A stretch of DNA of 64,000 bases from Cognatiyoonia sp965661665 (GTDB lineage Bacteria > Pseudomonadota > Alphaproteobacteria > Rhodobacterales > Rhodobacteraceae): contig NZ_CBFIEO010000004.1 in the NCBI RefSeq assembly GCF_965661665.1, forward strand, positions 62,001 through 126,000, given 5' to 3'. Of this stretch, positions 35,906-44,579 are shown in pieces. Made by a program: the position numbers and the translations under genes. The notes beneath the pieces are model-generated. The model saw only the letters and a program-made list of their open reading frames with translations. It did no database searches and was not told where the DNA came from. Positions within the stretch are counted from its first letter, which is position 1. Each line of letters starts with the position of its first letter.

Positions 35906-35925
35906 CCCGACTGTGTTCGGGTTTT
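35906..35925 (+). terminator. Likely Rho-independent terminator after the I78 gene
   Basis: CCCGA-CTGTGT-TCGGG followed by TTTT. The stem is short (5 bp) but GC-rich, about 100 bases after the I78 stop and before the DUF2794 gene. Confidence 0.5.
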
Positions 35926-36012
35926 GAGCGAGTCATGGTTCCGTAGAGGTCTTTTTTGGGCAAGTTCGTGGCGGTGCTTGATTTACTGCCCAATTGTCGC
36001 AAATCTGTGGTC

Positions 36013-36354
36013 ATGACGGATCAATCACCTATCCCCTTCAAGCCTTCACCTTATGAAGTCGTGGCATTCCACCGAACAGAGCTGGCTCCTATCCTTGCCC
36101 TCTATGGCCGCATGGTCGCAGCGGGGGAATGGCGCGACTACGGGATCAGCTCTTTGAAGGATCTTGCAGTGTTTTCGGTGTTTCGTCGGACGGCGGAATA
36201 TCCGATGTACCGCATCGAAAAGCGCCCCAAACTGCGATTGCGACAAGGGCAGTATGCAGTCGTCGGTATGGATGGGCGCATCTTGAAGCGCGGCAACGAT
36301 TTGAAACAGGTCTTGCGGGTGTTGGAGCGGAAACTGATCCGCGCTGTCGATTAG
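36013..36354 (+). CDS. DUF2794 family protein
   Basis: A 113-residue protein. The core FHRTELAPILALYGRMVAAG, then WRDYGI, then AVFSVFRR and YRIEKRPKLRLRQGQY matches DUF2794, a family found widely in alphaproteobacteria. Function unknown to me. I chose ATG 36013; a TTG 57 bases upstream gives sequence unlike the family. Its stop overlaps the convergent NlpC/P60 gene by 4 bases. Confidence 0.85.
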   Translation: MTDQSPIPFKPSPYEVVAFHRTELAPILALYGRMVAAGEWRDYGISSLKDLAVFSVFRRTAEYPMYRIEKRPKLRLRQGQYAVVGMDGRILKRGNDLKQVLRVLERKLIRAVD

Positions 36355-37175
36355 GACAAAACGCGACGGTGCGCGGTGACTGGACCGTACCCTTGCGCAG
36401 AAATCCGATCAATGGCTTGCGAAATCGACTCATACCGACAGGCCATGTGGTGCGCATTTGCGTGGATCAGCGTGCTCTCGTCTACCACGATTGCAACATG
36501 GCCATCCCAAAATATCAAATCACCACGCGAATACTTGGAATTATTGGGTGTTAGGTCGCCAAAAGACATTTCCTGCAGATCACTATCCCCTGGCACGATA
36601 TGACCACACGCTGCAAAGGCGGCTGACACCAACCCTGAACAATCAATCCCGAGGGAGGCATTCCCACCCCACAGGTAAGGCACGCCAAAAAACATCTGAG
36701 CAGCCGCAGCAGGGTCTGTCAGGGGTCGGTCAAGCGGGCGCAGATGCCCCTTGGGAACGTAGCCAACCGAGGTTTCCATGAATTTACGCTCTTCGGAAAG
36801 CACAGTCACGCGGCTACCAAAAGACAAATACATAAGGTCAGGCGTTTTCATATCCGACGCTTCATAAGCATGCGTGGCGAGGGTCGAGACGAAATGTGTG
36901 GGTTCGGAGCCAGTCGTCAGCGCAGGCGACGGGAGATACCCGACGTAACCAGATACTGTTTGAACAAATGACCAACCGTTATCGTCTTCTATCTGCGTGA
37001 CCCGCTCCCCCAAAAGCAGTTGCCGCTCACGCTTGCCATCTGGCACGGTCAACAGATCAACGAAGCTGACAGTGACAGATACTGTTTTTCCATCCACCAA
37101 CTCACGATCATCCACGTTTAACCCTGACCCACGCAGCACAACACGCTCGTTCGCTGGGATCAATCGACGATCCAT
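36351..37175 (-). CDS. NlpC/P60-family peptidase with SH3-like domains
   Basis: A 274-residue protein. Two SH3-like segments come first (about 20-150), then the NlpC/P60 cysteine-peptidase domain: C179 in GIDCSGLVSAAF, H226 in GHVAIV and H238 in LIHAN. Such enzymes cut peptidoglycan stem peptides. No signal peptide is visible, so it may act on imported cell-wall peptides in the cytoplasm. Its ATG overlaps the aminopeptidase stop (TGATG), so the two probably work together in peptide recycling (inference). Confidence 0.92.
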   Translation of the reverse strand: MDRRLIPANERVVLRGSGLNVDDRELVDGKTVSVTVSFVDLLTVPDGKRERQLLLGERVTQIEDDNGWSFVQTVSGYVGYLPSPALTTGSEPTHFVSTLATHAYEASDMKTPDLMYLSFGSRVTVLSEERKFMETSVGYVPKGHLRPLDRPLTDPAAAAQMFFGVPYLWGGNASLGIDCSGLVSAAFAACGHIVPGDSDLQEMSFGDLTPNNSKYSRGDLIFWDGHVAIVVDESTLIHANAHHMACRYESISQAIDRISAQGYGPVTAHRRVLS

Positions 37176-38542
37176 CAGAGTGAGAGCAGTTTGGGCAGCG
37201 CATCTAGAATGGTCCGCGCACCCATGCCAACGCCGCCTTTCGGGCGTGCCGGTGCGGGGCTGGGTTGCCAGCCATAGATGTCAAAATGTATATACGGGGC
37301 TTTCACAAACCGTCTGAGGAAAAGCGCGGCTGTGATGCTGCCCGCAAACCCGCCCTTCGGCGCATTGTCGAGGTCGGCAATCCCAGGCTCAATCATCGTT
37401 TCATAGGGACCGTGGAAGGGCATCCGCCACACAGGATCCGCGACCTTTGCCGCACTTTCTGACAAGGCAACCGCGTGTCCGTCATCATCCGTGTAAAAGG
37501 GCGATAGATCAGGGCCAAGCGCTACGCGCGCTGCGCCGGTTAGTGTCGCCATAGAGATCACCAAATCTGGATTGCTTTCGTCTGCTAGAGCCAGCGCATC
37601 AGCAAGCACAAGGCGCCCTTCGGCATCGGTATTGTTGATCTCTACAGTCAATCCCTTGCGCGAAGTCAGCACATCTTGTGGGCGGAAGGCGTTGCCATCG
37701 ATGCTGTTTTCCACAGCAGGGATCAAAACGCGCAAGCGAATTGGCAGATCGAGCGCCATAATCATCAGAGCCAGCCCAAGGACAGTGGCAGCCCCGCCCA
37801 TATCCTTTTTCATCAGACCCATCGATCCACCGGGTTTAATATTCAGCCCTCCTGTATCAAAACAAACGCCTTTACCCACCAAAGTCAGCGTCGGCCCCTG
37901 TTTGCCCCAGTGCATATCGATAAGCCGTGGTGCGCGGTTGGAGGCGCGACCAACGGTGTGGATCATCGGGAAGTTTTGTCTCAGCAGATCGCTGCCTTCT
38001 GTCACATCGACTTTGGCACCAAAAGTCGAGGCAATCGTACGTGCGGCATCCTCAAGCTCTGCAGGACCCATATCCGAGGCCGGTGTGTTGATAAGATCAC
38101 GGGTCAAAACCTCCCCTGCAGCGATCGCCTCGACCCGGATGGTATCAACGTCCGCGGGCGCAACGAGCGCTGGTATGTCTGTCGGGGATCCTTTGTATCT
38201 GGTGAATGTGTAGCCGGAGAGGAGCCACGCCAATGCAAACTCTTCCGCTTTGTCTTGCGGCAGCTCATTGGCCAAATGATAGGTGCCTGCAGGCAATCGT
38301 GTGGCAACAGCGCCCAAATCAAAGCGCGACCGCGCGCGGGCGTCATCCGTGCCATTGCCAATCAAGATACAAGAAATGCCGCCGCTCTTGTCAGGGACGA
38401 TGAGTTCCTGACCCAAGCCAGCTTTGTATCCTACCTTCCCCGCCCAATCGGCAGCCGCTTTGGGCAGGTTCACAATTTCTTCGAATGTCGTGATGTGGAG
38501 TGGGGTCGATTTGGTATCTGCTGGGGCAAAATGAGTTTGCAT
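37175..38542 (-). CDS. M17 leucyl aminopeptidase-family protein
   Basis: A 455-residue metallo-exopeptidase. The family signature NTDAEGRLVLADAL lies near residues 317-330, with GKGVCFDTGGLNIKPGGSMGL holding further metal ligands. It removes N-terminal residues from peptides in the cytoplasm. It is translationally coupled to the NlpC/P60 gene through a shared base at 37175. Confidence 0.94.
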   Translation of the reverse strand: MQTHFAPADTKSTPLHITTFEEIVNLPKAAADWAGKVGYKAGLGQELIVPDKSGGISCILIGNGTDDARARSRFDLGAVATRLPAGTYHLANELPQDKAEEFALAWLLSGYTFTRYKGSPTDIPALVAPADVDTIRVEAIAAGEVLTRDLINTPASDMGPAELEDAARTIASTFGAKVDVTEGSDLLRQNFPMIHTVGRASNRAPRLIDMHWGKQGPTLTLVGKGVCFDTGGLNIKPGGSMGLMKKDMGGAATVLGLALMIMALDLPIRLRVLIPAVENSIDGNAFRPQDVLTSRKGLTVEINNTDAEGRLVLADALALADESNPDLVISMATLTGAARVALGPDLSPFYTDDDGHAVALSESAAKVADPVWRMPFHGPYETMIEPGIADLDNAPKGGFAGSITAALFLRRFVKAPYIHFDIYGWQPSPAPARPKGGVGMGARTILDALPKLLSL

Positions 38543-38593
38543 AAGGGACTCCTCTCCCTTAGCAGCCTAGCTTATCAGCCCTTTTGAACAACC

Positions 38594-39013
38594 TCAAAGT
38601 GCCTCAAACATCTTCCACATCTGAGAGATAGCTTCGTCAAACGATCGATCCAGACGTTCAAACGCGGCTGAAATGGTTGCGGTGCTGACCTTTGCGTTCG
38701 CTGGTCGAAAAAATGACGCCGCTCTGCTTACAGACAAAAGCCCAACTCTTTGGGAGATCACCGTCAGTCGTCTAGTCGAGATCAGCGTTGCCTCGATGCC
38801 GTTTTGCGCAACTGAAAGGCGAATTTCTTCAACTTGTGCTGCCTTTTCTTCTAAAGCGGAGAAAATGACATCCTCAGCCCGTTGCGGATCTTTGGTACTG
38901 AACAGTGCAATGAATTGTGCCTCTTCCAACTCGCATTCCCGCTTGAGCCGCAATGGCACGACCTCTGCGGAATGCTCGGAAGGATGAAGGGTTAGGTAGG
39001 CGTTTGTAACCAT
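38594..39013 (-). CDS. Unknown 139-residue protein
   Basis: I do not recognise a family. The sequence is mixed alpha/beta with no signal peptide or membrane helix; it includes RSFDEAISQMWKMFEAL at the C-terminus. Codon use is ordinary for the window. The ribosome site is weak. It stands alone between pepA-type and asd genes beside an AT-rich gap. Confidence 0.55.
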   Translation of the reverse strand: MVTNAYLTLHPSEHSAEVVPLRLKRECELEEAQFIALFSTKDPQRAEDVIFSALEEKAAQVEEIRLSVAQNGIEATLISTRRLTVISQRVGLLSVSRAASFFRPANAKVSTATISAAFERLDRSFDEAISQMWKMFEAL

Positions 39014-39461
39014 GTGAAAAGGGATACGGGCCAGTCCTTCCCAGAAGGTCTCCTACGGCTGATGAAATAGCTCGAAGTTCGGGAAAATCCGCCTCAAACG
39101 CCTTAGGTTTACCTCATTTCTGAAGTAATTTGATTTGACTGAATTGGGCTGCTGAGATGTTGAAAAAGAAAAAAGGGTATCCGAATTCACCCCATTGTCA
39201 ACACTCGTTAAATAACTGAATTGGCAGCGGCAGCGTATCCCAGCAAATAAATGCACCCCCAGGCCACAGTAGCGGTGGAAAATCCAACAATTAACTGAAT
39301 ATAGACCGCTGGGGAACGATACCATGAGCGGACAAAATTACGACAAGTAAACGGCAGAAAGATGTCATTTTCTACTTATGCGTATAGAACTGTATCATTT
39401 TGACAAATAATCAGACATCAAATATGGCGACTGTTGCAGATGTCGAAACAATAGATCCGAC
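39014..39461. other. AT-rich gap of 448 bases without a convincing gene
   Basis: Visibly richer in A and T than its surroundings. Only short, unconvincing reading frames occur, and none resembles a family I know. A minus-strand TTGACA with a 16-bp spacer and TACCCT (39174-39201) could promote the 139-residue gene. No tRNA, insertion-sequence end or long repeat was seen. It may hold a small RNA or the remains of lost genes. Confidence 0.5.
39174..39201 (-). promoter_or_regulatory. Possible promoter for the 139-residue gene
   Basis: On the minus strand: perfect TTGACA, a 16-bp spacer and TACCCT. The -10 match is weak (three of six), and the leader would be about 150 bases. Confidence 0.3.
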
Positions 39462-40484
39462 TCACCCTTTCTTCAAACAACGCTGACCGAGAACTTCGGC
39501 AATCTGTACTGCATTCAGCGCAGCGCCCTTGCGCAGATTGTCTGAGACACACCAAAGATTTAGGCCATTTTCGATGGTGGAATCCTGACGAATACGGCTG
39601 ATAAACGTCGCATAATCACCGACACATTCAATCGGAGTGACATAACCGCCGTCTTCGCGCTTATCGATCACCATAATGCCAGGGGCTTCACGCAAAATGT
39701 CGCGCGCTTCGTCTTCGTCGAGGAAGTCTTCAAATTCGATGTTAATCGCTTCTGAGTGGCCAACAAAGACTGGTACGCGCACGCATGTCGCGGTCACTTT
39801 GATGGATGGATCGACGATCTTCTTGGTCTCCGCTACCATCTTCCATTCTTCTTTTGTAGTGCCATCTTCCATGAAGACGTCGATGTGCGGGATCACGTTA
39901 AAGGCGATCTGTTTCTGGAACTTCTTGGACGGCACATCATCGGTCGGATTGTACATGGATTTTGTCTGATCCCAGAGCTCATCCATCCCCTCTTTGCCCG
40001 CGCCAGACACGGACTGATAGGTCGAAGCGACAACGCGCTTGATCTTCGCACGGTCATGCAGAGGCTTCAGCGCCACAACCATCTGCGCCGTTGAGCAGTT
40101 CGGGTTGGCGATGATGTTTTTGTTTTTGTAGCCTTCGATCGCGTCGGCGTTCACTTCTGGAACGATCAGCGGCACATCGGGGTCATAACGGTAGAGCGAG
40201 CTGTTATCGATGACCACGCAGCCCACCGCAGCAGCTTTCGGCGCGTACTTCTTAGTCGCATCAGACCCAACTGCAAAAAGCGCCATGTCCCAGCCGGAAA
40301 AGTCGAAGGTGTCGAGGTCCTGGGTGACGAGCGTTTTCTCACCAAAGCTCACCTCCGTGCCAATGGACCGACGGCTGGCCAATGCGGCCACTTCGTCCGC
40401 CGGAAACTCACGTTCAGCAAGGATGTTGAGCATTTCGTGGCCGACATTTCCTGTCGCCCCAACGATTGCGATTCGATAACCCAT
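39462..40484 (-). CDS. asd: Aspartate-semialdehyde dehydrogenase
   Basis: A 340-residue enzyme that reduces aspartyl phosphate to the semialdehyde, the branch point to lysine, threonine, methionine and the cell wall. NADP loop GATGNVG is at residues 9-15, and the catalytic cysteine is C130 in NPNCSTAQM. I chose ATG 40484 because AAGGAG precedes it; the longer frame upstream does not look like the family. Its product leads to the diaminopimelate used by lysA at the left edge. Confidence 0.97.
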   Translation of the reverse strand: MGYRIAIVGATGNVGHEMLNILAEREFPADEVAALASRRSIGTEVSFGEKTLVTQDLDTFDFSGWDMALFAVGSDATKKYAPKAAAVGCVVIDNSSLYRYDPDVPLIVPEVNADAIEGYKNKNIIANPNCSTAQMVVALKPLHDRAKIKRVVASTYQSVSGAGKEGMDELWDQTKSMYNPTDDVPSKKFQKQIAFNVIPHIDVFMEDGTTKEEWKMVAETKKIVDPSIKVTATCVRVPVFVGHSEAINIEFEDFLDEDEARDILREAPGIMVIDKREDGGYVTPIECVGDYATFISRIRQDSTIENGLNLWCVSDNLRKGAALNAVQIAEVLGQRCLKKG

Positions 40485-40701
40485 ATGTACGCTCCTTAGA
40501 TATCCGGCGCGTCTTACAATGCAGCCGCAGCAATGGGAAGAGCGGCCGCGCTGCTTGTCGGATTGTGGGGCATTTCGCAACAACAGGGCCATCGGCAAAG
40601 TTTTGTCGATATTCTGACACGATATTGCCACATTTGTTGACAGGTCCGTGCGCCCATCCCAGACCGGCGACGTACTCAGTCACCTCTTTGAGGATGGTTT
40701 C

Positions 40702-41424
40702 ATGGATTATGCCGCATTTCCTTTGCTCTTGCTGCTTGGCTTTGGCTTGTTGGCATTTGCATCAAACGATGACGAAGAAAGCGGCGGAACGCTTGGGAAC
40801 GCAGACGAAGGCGGCATCCTTCCCGAAGAGCAGCCCATCATATACATCCGATTTGACGAACGGGACGACATAGAAAGCTTTGGCATCGGCCCTGAAGCGA
40901 TCTTTGCCGAAGGTTGCAACGATCAGATTTCAACAGGCGCCAAAAACGATCATATATTCTTTTCGGATGGTGATGATCTATCCTTCATCGACGCGCATGG
41001 GGATAACCTGCCTGACGACCCCGTCACAGGGGCGCTTGGGGACGATTTCATCCGTGGTGGAGATGGGGCGGACGTGCTGATCGATGTCGAGGGGTCAAAT
41101 GAGCTCTTTGGCGATCTAAAAGCTGACGTTCTGGATGCCACCGAAAACTCGCCAGAGGCGACCGATGCGGCAGACCAGCTGTTCGGCGGTTTTGGCGCGG
41201 ACACGCTTGTTGGAGATGACGGGGACGAAATGCATGGCAGCGAGGGTGTCGACAGCTTTATCGTTGAGTTTGACGCAGCCACCGATGATGCAGTTGTCAT
41301 TTCTGACTACACCGCAGGTGAGACGATCCTTATCCAAGTGCCAGAGAGCACTGAAAACGAAGACGCCACCGCCACAGCAAGTGACGATGGCATCAATGTC
41401 TTAATCGGCGATGTAACTATCTAG
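40702..41424 (+). CDS. Acidic RTX-like calcium-binding protein, possibly cut short by an amber codon
   Basis: A 240-residue, very acidic protein. An N-terminal hydrophobic segment (YAAFPLLLLLGFGLLAFA) is followed by glycine-aspartate repeats of the RTX kind: LGDDFIRGGDGADVL, then LFGGFGADTLVGDDGDEM. It should bind calcium outside the cytoplasm. After the TAG at 41422-41424 the same frame continues IVQGITDPEELDLTVEAVL to TGA at 41482-41484, in keeping with the usual end of such proteins, so the stop may be recent. GAGG precedes ATG 40702. No secretion gene is adjacent. Confidence 0.75.
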   Translation: MDYAAFPLLLLLGFGLLAFASNDDEESGGTLGNADEGGILPEEQPIIYIRFDERDDIESFGIGPEAIFAEGCNDQISTGAKNDHIFFSDGDDLSFIDAHGDNLPDDPVTGALGDDFIRGGDGADVLIDVEGSNELFGDLKADVLDATENSPEATDAADQLFGGFGADTLVGDDGDEMHGSEGVDSFIVEFDAATDDAVVISDYTAGETILIQVPESTENEDATATASDDGINVLIGDVTI

Positions 41425-41484
41425 ATCGTACAAGGGATCACTGATCCCGAAGAGCTTGACCTGACGGTTGAAGCTGTCCTCTGA

Positions 41485-42345
41485 TCAAACCGCCGCTTTG
41501 ATGCTTTCTTCAAGGTAAATCTCGCGCAAGCGCCCAGCAACGCTTCCTGGTTCACCCGTCCCAACAGCTTTACCATCGATTTCTACCACAGGCATGACGA
41601 ATGTGCTGGCGGAGGTGATGAACGCTTCATCGGCGTCTTGCGCCTCTTCAATGGTGAAGAGCCGCTCTTCCACTTGCATCTGTGCCTCTTTCGCAAAGCG
41701 AAGCACCGCTACACGTGTGATGCCGTGCAGGATGTCATTCGACAATTGCCGTGTGATGATTGTGTTGCCCTTAACGATATAGGCGTTGTTGGACGTGCCT
41801 TCGGTGACGTGGCCATCCTCCACCATCCAGGCATCATCAGCGCCGGCAGCCTTCGCCATCATCTTTCCCATCGATGGGTAGAGCAGTTGAACCGTTTTGA
41901 TGTCACGCCGGCCCCATCGCTGATCGTCGATGGAAATAACCTTCATCCCCTTCTTGGCAGCAGGGCTGTTTGCAAGTCCCGGCTTGTTCTGAGTGAACAA
42001 AACAACCGTGCAAGGTGTCGTTTCTGGATCAGGAAAGACAAAGTCACGATCATCTGGCGCGCCGCGTGTGATCTGGAGATAGACCATCCCCTCATCGATG
42101 TCGTTCAGGCGAACCAGTTCGCGGTGCACGTCCAGCAACTCTTCCTTGGTGATCGGATGCGGCATGTTCAATTCGTTGAGCGATCGTTCCAACCGCACGG
42201 CATGGCCTTCAAAATCAACAAGCTTACCTTCAAGCACTGACGTCACCTCATAGACACCATCCGCCATCAGGAACCCACGGTCAAAGATGGAAACCTTGGC
42301 TTCATTCTCGGGCAGGTATTCGCCGTTTAAGTAGACTGTGCGCAT
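41485..42345 (-). CDS. dat: D-amino-acid transaminase
   Basis: A 286-residue fold-type IV PLP enzyme. The cofactor lysine is K150 in RRDIKTVQLLYP; other marks are FDRGFLMADGVYEV and VTEGTSNNAYIV. It transfers amino groups between D-amino acids and keto acids, for example D-alanine and 2-oxoglutarate to D-glutamate. Branched-chain transaminase is the main alternative. I chose ATG 42345, giving the family N-terminus. It follows dgcA by 4 bp, so it belongs to the dgcN-dgcA operon. Confidence 0.9.
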   Translation of the reverse strand: MRTVYLNGEYLPENEAKVSIFDRGFLMADGVYEVTSVLEGKLVDFEGHAVRLERSLNELNMPHPITKEELLDVHRELVRLNDIDEGMVYLQITRGAPDDRDFVFPDPETTPCTVVLFTQNKPGLANSPAAKKGMKVISIDDQRWGRRDIKTVQLLYPSMGKMMAKAAGADDAWMVEDGHVTEGTSNNAYIVKGNTIITRQLSNDILHGITRVAVLRFAKEAQMQVEERLFTIEEAQDADEAFITSASTFVMPVVEIDGKAVGTGEPGSVAGRLREIYLEESIKAAV

Positions 42346-42349
42346 GGTG

Positions 42350-43309
42350 TTATCCCCATAATGCGGCGGCAGGAGGGTGCACGCCTTTGTCATCAAAAAT
42401 CAGTGATTGTTCGCGGTCTTCGGCCAAAAGCAGAGGTCCGTCAAGGTCGGTAAATGCCACACCCTGCGCCAAGATCGTTGCTGGCGCCATCGCGAGGGAC
42501 GACCCAACCATGCAGCCCACCATGATCTGATACCCTTCGACGATGGCCGCGTCTTTGAGCGCCAGCGCCTCCGTCAAACCACCGGTTTTGTCGAGTTTGA
42601 TATTCACCATGTCATACTTGCCCTTCAGCGATGGCAAGCTGGCGCGGTCATGGCAGGATTCATCCGCGCAGACAGGTAAAGGGCGTGCAATCTCTGCCAA
42701 AAGCTCATCGTCGCCTGCAGGGAGTGGTTGCTCCACCATTTTCACGCCAAGGTGCAACAGGTGGGGCGCAAGATCACTGTAGACCTCAGCCGTCCACCCC
42801 TCATTCGCGTCGACAATAATGGGCGCGTCAGGTGCGCCGCGGCGAACAGCCTCAAGCCGCACCATATCATCCGGGGTGCCCAGCTTAATCTTCAGGAGCG
42901 GGCGATGCGCATTCCGTCGCGCCTGTGTTTCCATCTTCTCAGGCGTATCGAGCGACAATGTATAGGCGGTAATTTTTGGTTGCGGCGCTGGCAGCTCCAA
43001 AAGATCCCACACCCGCTTGCCCGCCATCTTTGCCGCATGATCCCAAAGGGTACAGTCCAAAGCATTGCGGGCTGCCCCTGCGGGCAGTTCCTCTTCCAAA
43101 TCACACCAGCGGCCAGAAAACCCTTCGATTTGTGCAGTCACACTCTCCAACGTTTCACCATAGCGGGCATAAGGCACGCATTCACCCCAGCCGACGAAGC
43201 CTTTATGATCGGCTTTAACAGTCAACACCTCAGCCTGAGTGCGTGAGCCACGGCTGATGGTAAAGGTTTGCGCCAGTTTGAAAATGTCCTGCTGGACCGA
43301 GATTTGCAT
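42350..43309 (-). CDS. dgcA: N-acetyl-D-glutamate racemase (enolase superfamily)
   Basis: A 319-residue enolase-superfamily enzyme often labelled dipeptide epimerase. Catalytic lysines lie in LLKIKLG and NIKLDKTGGL, and metal ligands in IIVDANEGW and the later VEQPLP and CADES segments. Beside a DgcN gene the likelier role is racemisation of N-acetyl-D-glutamate in D-glutamate breakdown; L-Ala-D/L-Glu epimerase is the alternative. AGGAGG precedes two adjacent ATGs; I use the second for spacing. Confidence 0.85.
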   Translation of the reverse strand: MQISVQQDIFKLAQTFTISRGSRTQAEVLTVKADHKGFVGWGECVPYARYGETLESVTAQIEGFSGRWCDLEEELPAGAARNALDCTLWDHAAKMAGKRVWDLLELPAPQPKITAYTLSLDTPEKMETQARRNAHRPLLKIKLGTPDDMVRLEAVRRGAPDAPIIVDANEGWTAEVYSDLAPHLLHLGVKMVEQPLPAGDDELLAEIARPLPVCADESCHDRASLPSLKGKYDMVNIKLDKTGGLTEALALKDAAIVEGYQIMVGCMVGSSLAMAPATILAQGVAFTDLDGPLLLAEDREQSLIFDDKGVHPPAAALWG

Positions 43310-43366
43310 CATCGCCCTCCTGCCGATGAGGGGCAGCAACTAACCAAAGCCGCCTTCAACACGCGC

Positions 43367-44368
43367 TTAAAGTGCGTCTAGCGCGTCGACAAGGCGGCCT
43401 GCACCTTGACGGAACGGATCGATAGTGGGCAGGCACATCTCTGCTTCGACTTTGGCAAGATAGTTTTCGAATTCATCGTCCGCCAAATGCTGCGTGTTCA
43501 CGGAAATGCCGATCACCTGACAGTTCGGGTTCGCTACCCGCGCCATCAAAAATGCCGCCTCGCGCAACTCTTGCAGGCTCGGTTGCTGATAGTCGGGTAG
43601 GCCGCGCATATGTTTGCGTGTAGGTTCATGCGCCAGCACCAACGCATCAGGCTGACCGCCGTGGATCAGCGCCATCGTGACGCCGGAATAAGAGACGTGG
43701 AACAGGCTTCCCTGCCCTTCGATGTGATCCCAATGATCGTCGTCGTTGTCAGGGGTCAGATATTCAACCGCACCCGCCATGAAGTCTGCAACAACAGCGT
43801 CGAGCGGGACGCCTTCGCCCGTAATCAGAATACCGGTCTGCCCGGTGGGCCGGAATGTCGATTTCATGCCGCGCGTGCGCATCTCTGCATCCATCGCCAT
43901 GCCCGTGTACATCTTTCCAACAGAACAATCCGTGCCAACAGCCAAACAGCGCTTGCCCTTGCGCTTTACGCCGGTTGCGATGGGGTATTGGACGGATGGC
44001 ACGCGCACGTCATGAAGCTGAGTGCCATTTGCTTTGGCGGCTGCAACAAGATCCGCTTCATCGCGCAGAAGATTATGCAGGCCGGAGGCGAGATCGTATC
44101 CCATGTCGATTGCCTCAAGTAGTACCGCTTTCCAAGCTGCGGAAATCACACCGCCGCGGTTGGCGACACCGATGACCAGCGTTTTCGCACCTGCCGCTTT
44201 TGCCTCCGTCAGCGACATATCGGTCAAAGCCACATCCGCGCCGCAGCCATCCATCCGGAATTGGCCAACCGCGTTCTCAGGGCGCCAATCCTTGATGCCT
44301 TGCGCAACTTTCGCAGCAAGTTGATCTGGCGCGTCGCCAAGGAAAAGAAGGTAGGGTGTCTTGATCAT
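43367..44368 (-). CDS. dgcN: D-glutamate N-acetyltransferase DgcN (DUF1611 type)
   Basis: A 333-residue protein of the DUF1611 family. A P-loop-like VGTDCSVGKMYTGMAM lies near residue 140, and RPTGQTGILITGEGVP follows. DgcN acetylates D-glutamate so that DgcA can racemise it, letting marine bacteria use D-glutamate. First gene of the minus-strand unit dgcN-dgcA-dat, 57 bp before dgcA. I chose ATG 44368, preceded by GGGAG. Confidence 0.87.
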   Translation of the reverse strand: MIKTPYLLFLGDAPDQLAAKVAQGIKDWRPENAVGQFRMDGCGADVALTDMSLTEAKAAGAKTLVIGVANRGGVISAAWKAVLLEAIDMGYDLASGLHNLLRDEADLVAAAKANGTQLHDVRVPSVQYPIATGVKRKGKRCLAVGTDCSVGKMYTGMAMDAEMRTRGMKSTFRPTGQTGILITGEGVPLDAVVADFMAGAVEYLTPDNDDDHWDHIEGQGSLFHVSYSGVTMALIHGGQPDALVLAHEPTRKHMRGLPDYQQPSLQELREAAFLMARVANPNCQVIGISVNTQHLADDEFENYLAKVEAEMCLPTIDPFRQGAGRLVDALDAL

Positions 44369-44526
44369 CGCGCATCTCCCAAGCGTAGAATCAGATCTTG
44401 CGCGATCTTCTCTCACCTTTGGGGCAAGTTCTTCTCAGATGTTGACGTGAAACACCCGCGTGCTGCGCAATTTTTGCGCCATGCTAAAAATTCATGCGAG
44501 ATTAGTGCTTCAAAATCATCAAGTGC

Positions 44527-44552
44527 AAAAAACCCGGGCGCGAACGCCCGGG
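44527..44552 (-). terminator. Strong Rho-independent terminator of glnK-amt
   Basis: On the minus strand: CCCGGGCG-TTCG-CGCCCGGG followed by six T. The stem is a perfect 8 bp with a stable TTCG loop, 28 bases after the amt stop. Confidence 0.95.
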
Positions 44553-44579
44553 CAATTAAGTCAGCTAACAGGAAGGACG

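Noticed and set aside
37676..38587. A 303-codon plus-strand frame
   Set aside because: Antisense to the M17 aminopeptidase, which has full family motifs; no recognisable protein features.
39053..39325. A 90-codon minus-strand frame in the AT-rich gap
   Set aside because: No ribosome site and no protein-like pattern; long only by chance in a low-stop frame.
40638..40666. TTGACA upstream of the RTX-like gene as a promoter
   Set aside because: No acceptable -10 box at 16-18 bp.
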